From Rhodococcus sp. KRD197 (GTDB lineage Bacteria; Actinomycetota; Actinomycetes; Mycobacteriales; Mycobacteriaceae), in the NCBI RefSeq assembly GCF_017168235.1, contig NZ_JABFAO010000004.1:982028-1046027 (forward strand): a DNA stretch of 64,000 bases. Reading direction: 5' to 3'. Below, one piece after another: positions 44,222 through 52,816 of this stretch. Below the pieces are notes generated by a model. The model was not told where the DNA came from, did not search any database, and saw only the letters and a list, made by a program, of their open reading frames with translations. The position numbers were made by a program, and so were the translations under genes. Each line of letters opens with the position of its first letter. Position 1 is the stretch's first letter.

Positions 44222-44992
44222 GTGAAGATAACGGTGGTTGCAGAAACGTCATGCGTGATCCCCGAAGATCACGACTTCTTTCAAGAGACATACAGCGGCC
44301 CCGTCAACGCTGGCTATGAGCCGAGCGGGGTGGAGTTGACAGTCGAGTTCGCGGCACTATCACGCACTCACCTGATTTGGCGCGTCGACGACGGTCGGCA
44401 CAACACCCGCGACTACCTCCGCTTCTTGTTGTCGGCATCGGCCTGGAGATTTCTCGAACACAGCTTCGTCACCTTCTATGTCGAGGACATCGCGATATCG
44501 TTGGCGAACCAATTGCACAGCCGCGACGGTCTTGTGATCAGCGAGCGCGCGCAGCGAAACACGAGGTACGACCGTTTCGAGATCGGCCCGACCCTTCCCG
44601 AAGAGGTCGAGGCCCACGACGACCTCCGCGCTGAGATGCACGAGCTGTTCCAACACTCCGTGCGCGTGTGGGGAAACATCCGCAACAAGCTCAGGAATCG
44701 AGGTGTGTACAGCGAGTATTCGGCAGCTGCGGCGCGGGCCGCACTTCCGAACATGGCGACGACGAAGCTGACGGTTACGGGCAGTGTGCGGTCATGGGCC
44801 CAGCTGCTCGTCGAATGTGACTCGGTGAGGTCGGAGCCTGACATGCAGCGGTTCGCGGAGTCGATTGGAGCGATCCTCGCCGAGCGGCACCCGGCGTTGT
44901 TCGGCGACGTGCGATTCGAGGTGTGGGATGTCGACAAGAACGAGAAGTGGGCTGTATCGAACCGTTCAGGCAGGGCGATGAGGCACCCTTGA
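44222..44992 (+). CDS. ThyX-like protein lacking the RHR...S catalytic motif
   Basis: 256 residues, the normal length of flavin-dependent thymidylate synthase ThyX. Family features line up in order: YLRFLL, FLEHSFVTFYVEDIAISLANQL at 78-98 (ThyX: LEHASVSFYITGISRS), SERAQR at 107-112, AAARAALPNMATTKLTVTGSVRSW at 169-192, and RFAESIGAILAERHPALFGD near 210-229. But the RHR-x7-S signature reads SRD...A, so the FAD/dUMP-binding RHR and the catalytic-site serine are lost. It is probably not a working thymidylate synthase. GTG 44222 has AAGG eight bases upstream. It stands alone, downstream of CBASS and GIY-YIG genes. The ThyX relation rests on comparison with the remembered Mycobacterium tuberculosis sequence. 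Confidence 0.8.
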   Translation: MKITVVAETSCVIPEDHDFFQETYSGPVNAGYEPSGVELTVEFAALSRTHLIWRVDDGRHNTRDYLRFLLSASAWRFLEHSFVTFYVEDIAISLANQLHSRDGLVISERAQRNTRYDRFEIGPTLPEEVEAHDDLRAEMHELFQHSVRVWGNIRNKLRNRGVYSEYSAAAARAALPNMATTKLTVTGSVRSWAQLLVECDSVRSEPDMQRFAESIGAILAERHPALFGDVRFEVWDVDKNEKWAVSNRSGRAMRHP

Positions 44993-45047
44993 TGGGGTTG
45001 CTTGCCTGTCACGGGTAAGCCTGGACGCGCAAACCCAAGGAGTGAAA

Positions 45048-45473
45048 ATGAATGCAACCGGCATCCGTTCCCACGTCGTCGCCTACACCGTCGGTGCCGC
45101 ATTGGTCGCTGTTGCAGCGGGCTGCTCGTCCGATGCTTCCAACGACGAAGTAACGGCCGCAAGTGTGTGTGCACAGATCGAAGACGCCGGCATCGGTGAA
45201 AATTGCGTCCCAAGCGAACCCGGTGGGCTTCAAGTGGCAGCAACAGAAGTCTACGATTTCGACCTCATATCGGTGCCCGGAGAGGGCGGAGCGGTCATGA
45301 AATTCGACAATCCGGAGCAATACAGCAGAACGGTGGAGAGCTTCGAGGAAGCGGCCTTTCTCGCCGGGCCGCACCGATACGGCTCTGACAGCGCTCTTGT
45401 GTTCGTACAGATCAACGAAGGGCTCTCAGCCGACGGCGGTGCGGAGGTCAAGGGGATCGTCGACGACCTGTAG
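45048..45473 (+). CDS. Putative lipoprotein
   Basis: A 141-residue exported protein. The signal peptide ends in a lipobox (ALVAVAAGCSS). The mature part has two cysteines (ASVCAQIEDAG, GENCVPSE) and a C-terminal half rich in acidic residues (VFVQINEGLSADGGAEVKGI). ATG 45048 has AAGGAG five bases upstream; GTG 45042 overlaps that site and is less likely. No family was recognised. It is followed by another lipoprotein gene. Confidence 0.75.
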   Translation: MNATGIRSHVVAYTVGAALVAVAAGCSSDASNDEVTAASVCAQIEDAGIGENCVPSEPGGLQVAATEVYDFDLISVPGEGGAVMKFDNPEQYSRTVESFEEAAFLAGPHRYGSDSALVFVQINEGLSADGGAEVKGIVDDL

Positions 45474-45576
45474 CTGCGCCGACCTTTTTGGGGGCGGCAG
45501 GCCCCATCAACCTGCAAACGGCGTAACAAATCGAACGTCTTCGGGTATCTCACCTACATCGGATGTAGGAGATGCG

Positions 45577-46113
45577 ATGACTACAGCTCACGCTTCGCGC
45601 GTCACGTCAATGGTGTTTTCGTGTCGGTGCGGCAGCCTGGAGTCGGGGGCGCTTGCGCGGACGATGCTGATTCTCGCCGCAGCGGGCACTGTGGTGTGCG
45701 CGGGGTGCGGGTCTGAGAACGGCGATACGACAGGCCCAGCACCGGCGTCGACAACTACCAGGGCCAACGAGAACTACGATCCGGACGTCGTCTGCACGGA
45801 CTTCGAGCATGTTCATGATTCGTTAGTACGAGATATTAGGGATGGCAGTCCATTTTGGATTGCAGAGAGCACGTTGAAGCCGGAACCCGGTAAAGAGAAC
45901 ATTTTCTACTATCTTGGCGTTCTAGGGCGTGGGTCAGGGTCGGGAGTCGCCATGTTCTTCATGTCGAAAGCCCTACCTTCTGAGCCTGCACGGCTCATCG
46001 ATAGTTTCCACGACGTCACGGAGTTCAACAGCGATTCACAGCGTGTTGCCGAGGCCTGCGCCGAAGAGGGCAACCCCATCTTCATTTCGCTGCTCCCTAC
46101 CCCACCTAGGTGA
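45577..46113 (+). CDS. Putative lipoprotein
   Basis: A 178-residue exported protein with an unusually long N-region before a hydrophobic segment ending at a lipobox (MLILAAAGTVVCAGCGS). A Thr/Ala-rich linker and a globular domain with cysteines at VVCTDFEH and EACAEEG follow. ATG 45577 has AGGAGA about five bases upstream; the internal ATG before LILAAAG would give a more standard signal peptide. The arrangement of cysteines resembles small actinobacterial surface lipoproteins. No function can be assigned. Confidence 0.7.
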   Translation: MTTAHASRVTSMVFSCRCGSLESGALARTMLILAAAGTVVCAGCGSENGDTTGPAPASTTTRANENYDPDVVCTDFEHVHDSLVRDIRDGSPFWIAESTLKPEPGKENIFYYLGVLGRGSGSGVAMFFMSKALPSEPARLIDSFHDVTEFNSDSQRVAEACAEEGNPIFISLLPTPPR

Positions 46114-46467
46114 CGAACGCCGCTATCTGGGTGTCCGTACCCGGAAAAGGGGTGAGCCAGGACCGATATGGGCCTGCATGGGGTGGCGCGATGGACGCAT
46201 CCTTCCGGACGGTCACTGTGCCCTTCTCCGAGCGCCTCCCCTGATGATGCGTCGATGTGCACTGTCGGGTGTGAGAAAACAACGGCGGGTTGTCTCGAGC
46301 GGGCGCAGACCTCCGCGGCGAAACCCGAGTGTGATTTGAGACCTCGCGATGACGCGAGGTGAGGTCGTCGAATGGCCCCAGTTCGAGGGTGGAGACCTTG
46401 TAGGAGGGCCGCTACGGCATGGGATGGGATCGGCGGTCTTCCGCGTTTGTCAGTTCTGCCGTCGGCG
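46114..46467. other. Intergenic region with weak hairpin at end of T4SS operon
   Basis: About 350 bases between the plus-strand lipoprotein gene and the end of the minus-strand secretion operon. The only element seen is a hairpin ACCTCGCG-atga-CGCGAGGT (46341-46360), well placed to end transcription from both sides although it has no T-run. No gene is supported here. Confidence 0.4.
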
Positions 46468-47022
46468 CTAGCTGTCGTTGTTGTCGAGTTGGTAGTTCGA
46501 GACTTTCCATGCGCCTGACTGTTGGGCGAGGGTCACGTTGGCGGCGTAGTGCGTGTACGAGGTGGTGTCACCGTCTGAGTGCTGGACGGTCTGACTGATG
46601 GTGACGGGCACGGTGGCGGTGTCTGCGTCGATGGTCGGGTCGCCGTTTAGCCGGACGACGGCGGTGACGACGTCGCCGCTGCGGGACCAGGCTGCCCACT
46701 CCGGCAGCGGGTTCGGCGCCGGAGTGGGCGGTTGCGCGGCCGCGGTGGCCATCGGTCCGGTCAGGTGGTCCTGCTGGCTGTGCAGTGCTTCCCACGTCGA
46801 GTCTTGGACGGCGGGCTGCCAGGTGAAGACTCCGGACATCACGGCGACGGCGACGGCGGCGGGTTCGGTGCCGATCGGGTCGAAGGCGTAGCCGGCGTCT
46901 GTTCCCGGTTGTTCTGGGGCGGGGGCGTTCGCGGCACCGAAGACGAGGACGACGATGACAGCGAGCGCAGCGGCTCCGGTCAGGCCGACTCCGACGAGTA
47001 CCGCCAGGGCTCGGCGTGTCAC
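46468..47022 (-). CDS. T4SS-associated membrane protein, copy 1
   Basis: A 184-residue protein with one N-terminal transmembrane helix (ALAVLVGVGLTGAAALAVIVVLVFGAA) and an extracellular domain. Its end (DGDTTSYTHYAANVTLAQQS, then WKVSNYQL) and its FTWQPAVQDS segment match the protein at 63289-63837 (DGSTTPYSDYRVRAVVEKNS, then WQLTEYNL; FSWQPAVDPS). They are therefore paralogues in equivalent operon positions. The folded part could be NTF2-like as in VirB8-type proteins, but this is inference. GTG 47022 overlaps the upstream stop as GTGA. Confidence 0.75.
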   Translation of the reverse strand: MTRRALAVLVGVGLTGAAALAVIVVLVFGAANAPAPEQPGTDAGYAFDPIGTEPAAVAVAVMSGVFTWQPAVQDSTWEALHSQQDHLTGPMATAAAQPPTPAPNPLPEWAAWSRSGDVVTAVVRLNGDPTIDADTATVPVTISQTVQHSDGDTTSYTHYAANVTLAQQSGAWKVSNYQLDNNDS

Positions 47023-47378
47023 AGCGTTCCGCCGCTGGCCGAGGTGTCGGTGTCCTCGGTCAGGAGGCCGAGTGCGTCTGCTTTGGCGATCATGACGGTC
47101 CACTGTGCCAGTGCGTCGGTCGTGGTGAAAGGGCGTTCGACGAGGGGGAGTCGGGCGATGATGTGCCCGGTGTTGTCGAGAACGAATGCTGGCCACCCAC
47201 CGTCGTATTCACGCTCGACGAATCGAATGATGTGGCGGTCGGTGAGGTCGAAGATCAGTTCGTCGCTGAACCCGCAATCCAGTAGCCATCCGCGGGCGTC
47301 GTAGAGCTGCTCCGCGGTGGGCTGGTGTGCGTGGCTTTGCTGCGCGGTCGTCTGGTCATCGCTGGTCCGTGTGCTCAT
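47019..47378 (-). CDS. Small hypothetical protein of T4SS operon
   Basis: A 119-residue soluble protein (MSTRTSDDQTTAQQS...). After a Gln/Thr-rich start comes a compact domain with GWLLDCGFSDELIFDLTDRH, VEREYDGGWPAFV and ALAQWTVMIAKADALGLL. GGAGA lies eight bases before ATG 47378. No family was recognised. It sits between the wall hydrolase and the membrane protein, a place taken in the second module by an unrelated 227-residue protein. Confidence 0.7.
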   Translation of the reverse strand: MSTRTSDDQTTAQQSHAHQPTAEQLYDARGWLLDCGFSDELIFDLTDRHIIRFVEREYDGGWPAFVLDNTGHIIARLPLVERPFTTTDALAQWTVMIAKADALGLLTEDTDTSASGGTL

Positions 47379-47425
47379 CTGCGGGTCTCCGTTTCGGGTC
47401 GGTGTGCGCTCAGTCAGGGATGGCC

Positions 47426-49051
47426 CTATCGGGCCAGGTCGTAGTCGGATGCGGTGGCGGTGATGGTGGTGACGTAGTTCTGCGTTTCGCTGTAGGGAGG
47501 GATGCCGCCGAATTGTTGGACCGCACCGGGTCCGGCGTTGTAGCCGGCGAGCATCAGCTCGATGGGATCGCCTGTGATGGAGCCTGATTCGATGCTGGGG
47601 CGCAGGGTGTCTGCGACGGAGCAGTTGTAGCGGCCCTGGGCCATGACGGCGTCGCCGACGTCGTTTGGGTCGCCCTCTCCGGCTGCCCCGGTGACGACGC
47701 CGTTGTTGTCGACGGGGAACCCGTACGCGGCCCAGGTGCCGGGGAGGAACTGCCCGTACCCTTCGGCCCCGGATGGGCTGGTCAGGCCGGGTGTGAAGCC
47801 GGATTCTTGTTTGAGCTGCGCGGCGAGGATCGCCGGGGACAGCTCGCGGCACTGCGCGGCCGAGAGGGCGAGCCACGGCTCGAACTCCGGCGGTACCTGA
47901 CCGGCGGCGAGGTCGGCGTGATCACCGAGACCAGCGCCGGGTGCGGTGGTGCAGCTCCCTGCGGCCTTCGGTGCGGATCCGGAGCCGCCGGGGACGGGCC
48001 CGTAAGTCTGCCCGGGTACCGGTGCGCCGTGGCCGACGGTGGTGATGTGTACGTGGTCGAAATGGTTCGCGGTGGGTGATCCCCTGTCTTCCATGGTGTT
48101 CGGGACACCATTGCTTGGGATGTACTCCTGTCGCCAGATCATGTATTCGATCTGGAAGTAGTCGCGGTTCGCCCACAGGTAGTCCTTGACCTGGTCGCCG
48201 AGGGCTTTGCCTTCCTCGGAGGACCAGTTGTCGATCATGATGTCGGCGGCGCGCCCGGACGGGTGATCGTCGAAGCCTCCGCCGTCGGCCCGCCAGCCGC
48301 CGATGCGCGTGATCTGCGGGAACTTCGCGTGCACAGCGCGGGCGACGCGCACGGTGTCGACCTGGTAGTGCTCTTCGGAGCCGACAGTGGCGGGCAGGGC
48401 GGCCATCTCTGCTGTGTCGCCTGCAGGCGGCTGGGTCGGTGTGCTCGTCGAGTCCGGGGGTAGTGGGCTTTGGCCGTTCTGCCCGGTGCCGGGGTCGGCG
48501 GCCGCAGCATAGAAGGGCCCCGGGTCGATGGCGTTGCCCTGGCCCCAGCCGCCTGGGTGGTATTCGAAGTGCAGGTGCGCGCCGGTGGATTGACCGTTGT
48601 TGCCGATGTCGGCGATGTGTTGACCGGCGGCGACGTGGTCTCCGACCTGGACGTGTATGCCATCGGGGTACATGTGGCCGTAGACGGTCGAGACGGTCTG
48701 GCCGCCGATGTTGTGATCGAGGACGATCCACATCCCGAACCCGTCGGCGGGTCCGGCTTTGGAGACAATGCCGTCGGCGTAGGCGTAGATCGGGGTACCG
48801 ACAGGCCCGGCGAGGTCCATGCCGTTGTGGTTGGTTCCCCACCGCTGCCCGAACGGGCTGGAAAGCACCGATTCGCTGGTCTTGACGGGCTTGGCGAACG
48901 ATCCCGCCGGGACACCGCCCGCAGCGGAGGAGACACCGCGCCCGGGAACGCAATCGGTCACCTCTTCGCGGACGCCGGTGGTGACGAACAGGACCACGAA
49001 CAGCGACAGTGCGAGCACCACCGCGAGGGCGATCGCGCCGCCCTTCTTCAC
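47426..49051 (-). CDS. M23 peptidase / lytic transglycosylase wall hydrolase, copy 1
   Basis: A 541-residue secreted or membrane-anchored hydrolase that would open peptidoglycan for the conjugation channel. It has an N-terminal hydrophobic anchor (AIALAVVLALSLFVVLFV), an M23 LytM domain with NHNGMDL near 75-81 and GAHLHFEYH near 160, a middle domain with DDHPSGRAADIMI and NHFDHVHITT, and a C-terminal SLT domain with the catalytic glutamate in LKQESGFTPG followed by GAEGYGQFLPGTW and AYNAG. It overlaps the OrfA-like gene by four bases (GTGA). The protein at 60943-62565 has the same domain order. Confidence 0.92.
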   Translation of the reverse strand: MKKGGAIALAVVLALSLFVVLFVTTGVREEVTDCVPGRGVSSAAGGVPAGSFAKPVKTSESVLSSPFGQRWGTNHNGMDLAGPVGTPIYAYADGIVSKAGPADGFGMWIVLDHNIGGQTVSTVYGHMYPDGIHVQVGDHVAAGQHIADIGNNGQSTGAHLHFEYHPGGWGQGNAIDPGPFYAAAADPGTGQNGQSPLPPDSTSTPTQPPAGDTAEMAALPATVGSEEHYQVDTVRVARAVHAKFPQITRIGGWRADGGGFDDHPSGRAADIMIDNWSSEEGKALGDQVKDYLWANRDYFQIEYMIWRQEYIPSNGVPNTMEDRGSPTANHFDHVHITTVGHGAPVPGQTYGPVPGGSGSAPKAAGSCTTAPGAGLGDHADLAAGQVPPEFEPWLALSAAQCRELSPAILAAQLKQESGFTPGLTSPSGAEGYGQFLPGTWAAYGFPVDNNGVVTGAAGEGDPNDVGDAVMAQGRYNCSVADTLRPSIESGSITGDPIELMLAGYNAGPGAVQQFGGIPPYSETQNYVTTITATASDYDLAR

Positions 49052-49395
49052 AGCGCCGCCGCCCCGAACGATCGCGCGTCGAGTGAGTGTGCGGTGACCG
49101 ATCGCGGGGAGCAGGCAGCGAGACGTTCGGAAAGAGTGCGGTTCTCGCTGCGCAGCCGCTCGTTCTCCGCCTCAGCCAAACGCAGCCGTGCGGTCATCTC
49201 ATCGGCGGCAGGGGAGCGCGGTGAACCGAACTTGTCCTTGATCCACCGCGCCACGGTGTTCTCGTGCGCGCCGATCGTTTCCGCAACGCATTCGGCGCGT
49301 GAGCCGTAATTGTGTCGCGACTTCTCGTACTCTTCGATCGCCCAGGATCGGGTCGCGGCCGGGTATTCAGCGCGCGGGTACACAGCGGGCATCAC
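49048..49395 (-). CDS. IS3-OrfA-like helix-turn-helix protein, copy 1
   Basis: A 115-residue protein that looks like the first open frame of an IS3-family transposase: an HTH (SRAECVAETIGAHENTVARWIKDK) followed by a leucine-zipper-like coiled coil (ARLRLAEAENERLRSENRTLSERL). There is no OrfB, DDE motif or terminal repeat nearby. It is embedded between virB4 and the wall-hydrolase gene with overlapping stops and starts on both sides (GTG 49395, or ATG 49392). A second such gene is at the same place in the other module. It is therefore probably a domesticated operon component, perhaps a regulator. Confidence 0.75.
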   Translation of the reverse strand: MMPAVYPRAEYPAATRSWAIEEYEKSRHNYGSRAECVAETIGAHENTVARWIKDKFGSPRSPAADEMTARLRLAEAENERLRSENRTLSERLAACSPRSVTAHSLDARSFGAAAL

Positions 49396-51260
49396 CGTGC
49401 ACCGACCATCTCGGAGGCGCCGGTGTAGGACTGGTCGGCCCCGTGGACATCTGCGCTGTCGACGGTGTGGTGCCCGCCGGCGAAGTATTCGGCGAAGCGT
49501 GCGTTGGTGTCGTGAACCCCGGTGTCGTACTCGACGTCGGTGAGCACGGTCTGGATCGGGATGCCGGGGGTGTTGTCCTTGGCCACCTTGATCAAGAACT
49601 TCCCGCGCCCGATCGGCGCACGGACGGTACGGCGCTCGGATCCGCGGAGCGCGGCGCCGCGGGACCAGGAGGTGACCATGTCCGCTTCGGCGGCAGTGAA
49701 CTTGAGTTCTCCGGAGAGGCGTTCGACCTCACCGATCGGCAGGCCGCCGCAGACGACCATGCCGGCGCGGTCGATGAACCCTTTGGCGGTCTTGATATCA
49801 GCTTCGGTGGGCAAGGTTTCGAGGTCGCGGCCGGTGTGAGTGATCATCAGCAACCCGGTCGCGTCGGTGCGGTTGAGGCGGGTGATCTCGTTGACGCGGG
49901 CGACCATGCCGGGGCCTGCGCCGATGACCTGCCACAGCTCATCGAGAGCCATCAGGAACAGGCGCTGGCGGTCCAGGCCTGCGTCGGCGAGCAGGTGCGC
50001 CGCTTCCACGGTGCCGTAGGCATCCGCCCAGCAGGAGAGCATCACGGCGGCTTTAAGGGTGGTGTCGCCGCGGTCGAGGCTCGAGACGTCGATGCAGATC
50101 ATCGGTGCGTCGAGGTCGATCGGTTCGGTGGTGTGGTCGGCGAAGATGTCCCCGAGTGGGCCGGAGGTCAGTGCGCCGAGGGCCTGCATCAGTTCGGTGA
50201 TGGCCTCGCGGTAGCCCTCGCGGTCGGTCTTGTACGCCGCTTGGAGCATGTCCGCCGATCCGGCGTCGATGCGGGTGTAGAGGTCTTTGAGCAGCGGCGG
50301 GTGGGTGTAGGAGAATCCGCTGTCGGCGTAGAGCTCACGCAGGGCGATACCGATCAGGGAGTTCTCGAACGCCTTCACCGAGTGTGTGTCGTAGCGGATC
50401 AGCTCCACCAGCGCGCACACGGCGTTGATCTGGCGGGTGGAGATGGTAATGGTGGCGACGTTGATCAGCTCGTCGAGTTCGGCGATGCGGGCGGGGTCGG
50501 TGGAGTCGCCCCGTGCGGCGATGGCGCGGACAACGGCCTGCCCGAGTGCCCCGGCGGCGAGGGGGTTGAGGTGTCCGCCGCCGTGGCCGAGGGTGATGAC
50601 CTGTCCGCCGAGCAGGCGGGTGAGCTTGACGTATTCGCCCTTGATGTCGCCCGCGATGATCGGTGTCTGTCCCCACCCGCACGCGCCGAGGAGGATCTTG
50701 CGGATCAGCGTCGACTTGCCCAGTCCGGGGAGGGACAGGACGAACATCGAGGGGTTGCCGATGAGTTTGTCGCGGAAGTAGGCGAACGGATCGCAGGAGA
50801 CGGCGTTGCCGGTGATGGCGTGCTGACCGACGATGGTCCCCGACGACGGTGCGGCCGCGCCGATCGCCCACGGGTTGAGCCCGCACATCTGCACCGACGT
50901 CGCTTCGTACTCGATCGGGGCCGGGACAGTCGACATACGGCCACCGCCTGCGCCTTTGAGGCCGCGCGCGCTCGATGACAGCGCAGCGCGCCACCACGGG
51001 TCCCCGGCTGCCTCGTGGACGGCCTGGTCGGCCTGGGGGTGATCGTTTCGCCACCGCGCCAGTCCTATGCCGCGCCGGGAGAGCGTGTAGGGCTCTTCGG
51101 CATCGCCGACGGCGATGAGGGCGGCGAGCTCGGCGTAGTCGGTGTCGCCGATGATCCAGCGGACGAACGCCGACGGCTCCGGAGCGTTGGTCTCGTACAG
51201 GTCGGGATCGTCGGACCGCGGGTCGTAGTGTCGGCGGGGCCGGTCGTCGGTCATGGTCAT
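49392..51260 (-). CDS. VirB4/TraC-like T4SS ATPase, copy 1
   Basis: A 622-residue cytoplasmic ATPase that powers pilus or channel assembly. Walker A LPGLGKST is at 177-184, and the typical TPIIAGDIKGEYVKL follows. Walker B FLMALDELWQVIG is near 430, then ARVNEITRLNRTDATGLLMITH. ATG 51260 is chosen because sequence upstream in this frame is arginine-rich shadow translation. The N-terminal VirB4 domain is short and may be supplied by the upstream SCO6880-type protein. It overlaps the OrfA-like gene. Confidence 0.92.
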   Translation of the reverse strand: MTMTDDRPRRHYDPRSDDPDLYETNAPEPSAFVRWIIGDTDYAELAALIAVGDAEEPYTLSRRGIGLARWRNDHPQADQAVHEAAGDPWWRAALSSSARGLKGAGGGRMSTVPAPIEYEATSVQMCGLNPWAIGAAAPSSGTIVGQHAITGNAVSCDPFAYFRDKLIGNPSMFVLSLPGLGKSTLIRKILLGACGWGQTPIIAGDIKGEYVKLTRLLGGQVITLGHGGGHLNPLAAGALGQAVVRAIAARGDSTDPARIAELDELINVATITISTRQINAVCALVELIRYDTHSVKAFENSLIGIALRELYADSGFSYTHPPLLKDLYTRIDAGSADMLQAAYKTDREGYREAITELMQALGALTSGPLGDIFADHTTEPIDLDAPMICIDVSSLDRGDTTLKAAVMLSCWADAYGTVEAAHLLADAGLDRQRLFLMALDELWQVIGAGPGMVARVNEITRLNRTDATGLLMITHTGRDLETLPTEADIKTAKGFIDRAGMVVCGGLPIGEVERLSGELKFTAAEADMVTSWSRGAALRGSERRTVRAPIGRGKFLIKVAKDNTPGIPIQTVLTDVEYDTGVHDTNARFAEYFAGGHHTVDSADVHGADQSYTGASEMVGAR

Positions 51261-51310
51261 CTTCGGAATCTCTTTCTCACGCAGGGTGGGCCGATGCGGA
51301 CGCGCAGCCC

Positions 51311-52816
51311 CTAGCTGCGGCGCACCAGGATCGACGTCGAAATCTGATCGGGCAGAAGCACGCCGACGCCGAGACCGGCAGCGAACGCAGCGTCCTGAAA
51401 AGCGAACGCGCGCCGCAGTCGCAGTCGGGAGCGGGCGGCGAGGGATTCGGTGACGGCGGCGGCATTGGCGATCTCTTCGACGGATCCGACGGTGATCGTC
51501 AGCAGCGCGGAATAGCGTTCGTATCCCGCTCCGGAGACCATCTCCCGGCGGGCCTGTTCGGCGATCTCGTGGCGCTTCTCCGATCCGGCGGAGGTGATCT
51601 TCGTCCCGCGAGAGTTGATCGCATGCAACGCGTCTCGGTGCTGCTTGTCGACCTTCTTCGCCGCGTCCCCGGCGGTGTAGGGGCGGTAGACGAGCGTCAA
51701 CCGCTTGCGCGGCAGGTCGTCGTGCGGCTGCAGGAGCGGTTTGAGGACGGTGTCGGTGAACACCGACTCCGGGGGTGCGGCCATCTCCCAGACGACCGAG
51801 ACGCCGCCGTCGTGGCGGTAGTGGCCCCATTCGGTCTTCGCACGGCCGGGACCGGCGTCGTCCCAGTCGACGCCGTGCTCTTCACCGGAGATCTCCAGTT
51901 CCTCGAAGTCGTTCTCCGTAGACGGGTTGTAGGAGCGGTGCACCGCCGCGGTGATCTCGGCGGCGGTCATCGGCTGAGCATCGATTCCGGCACCGGAGAG
52001 CGACTCGTACAGGTCAGGCAGTCGGCGAGCGAGTTCGGTGGCCATCTCCTCTGGGTCTTTCTGCCGCTCGCGGGTGGTGGCGCGGAAAGTGATCGACAGG
52101 CGGGCAAGGGTGCGGTGGCGACCCGAGGGCATCCGGATCGCGGACTGCTCGACGAACGTCGCGGCCAGCGGCGGCGCGGTGGAGACGAGTTCGTGTTCGG
52201 CGCGCCGAGCCAGGCGTAGTCCGGTGGCGGGGATGTTCTCCACGACGACGACTGCGCCGACGATGTCGCCGGGCAGGCCGAGGTCGGCGAGGTAGACGCC
52301 CCAGTCGGCGGTGTAGAGGTCTTTGTCGCGCTGGATGATCGCTTCGTCGCCGCCGGGGAGGGCGTCGAAGATGACGGTGTAGCGGTGATCGTCGGGGTTG
52401 TGGATCATCCCGAATTCGTTGCCGTGCCGGTCGATGCCCATGTAGACCTTGGTGCGGGCGAGTAGGCCGGGGAGCTTGTAGCGCCCACCGGGGATCCGCG
52501 AGTGCGGTCCGGCGTGGTACTCGGTGGACTTGTCGATGCCTCTGCGCCAGAACCATTGCATTCTCAGTTGTCCTGTCTCGTAAAGGGTCCGGCCGTTCGG
52601 GGCGATGACCAGCGGGGTGAGGATGAGCGCGCCGATACCCATCAGGGCCAGGCCGGCGACGACGTGCACGAAGATCAGGACGGCGAACGAGACCGCGAAA
52701 AACCCTGCGCCGTAGGCGATGATCTTCGTCGGTAACCCGAACGCGAACGTCGACTGCGGCCGGTTGCCCGCGGAGTAGATCGGCGGTTCGTACGGGGCTT
52801 CGAGTTGGGCGGTCAT
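51311..52816 (-). CDS. SCO6880/PrgI-type T4SS membrane protein, copy 1
   Basis: A 501-residue protein. Two close N-terminal transmembrane helices (KIIAYGAGFFAVSFAVLIFV and AGLALMGIGALILTPLVI) precede a large soluble domain. The sequences WFWRRGIDKSTEYHAGPHSRI, MIHNPDDHRYTVIFDALPGGD and LGVGVLLPDQIST match the plus-strand protein at 57376, and both fit the actinobacterial SCO6880 family, which combines a PrgI/VirB3-like membrane part with a VirB4-N-terminal-like domain. It would act with the VirB4 ATPase at the base of the channel. ATG 52816 overlaps the upstream stop. Confidence 0.85.
   Translation of the reverse strand: MTAQLEAPYEPPIYSAGNRPQSTFAFGLPTKIIAYGAGFFAVSFAVLIFVHVVAGLALMGIGALILTPLVIAPNGRTLYETGQLRMQWFWRRGIDKSTEYHAGPHSRIPGGRYKLPGLLARTKVYMGIDRHGNEFGMIHNPDDHRYTVIFDALPGGDEAIIQRDKDLYTADWGVYLADLGLPGDIVGAVVVVENIPATGLRLARRAEHELVSTAPPLAATFVEQSAIRMPSGRHRTLARLSITFRATTRERQKDPEEMATELARRLPDLYESLSGAGIDAQPMTAAEITAAVHRSYNPSTENDFEELEISGEEHGVDWDDAGPGRAKTEWGHYRHDGGVSVVWEMAAPPESVFTDTVLKPLLQPHDDLPRKRLTLVYRPYTAGDAAKKVDKQHRDALHAINSRGTKITSAGSEKRHEIAEQARREMVSGAGYERYSALLTITVGSVEEIANAAAVTESLAARSRLRLRRAFAFQDAAFAAGLGVGVLLPDQISTSILVRRS

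Noticed and set aside
49048..49395. Insertion sequence of the IS3 family
   Set aside because: Only OrfA-like HTH genes are present; no OrfB, DDE domain, terminal inverted repeats or target duplication, and the genes overlap or nearly abut operon neighbours.
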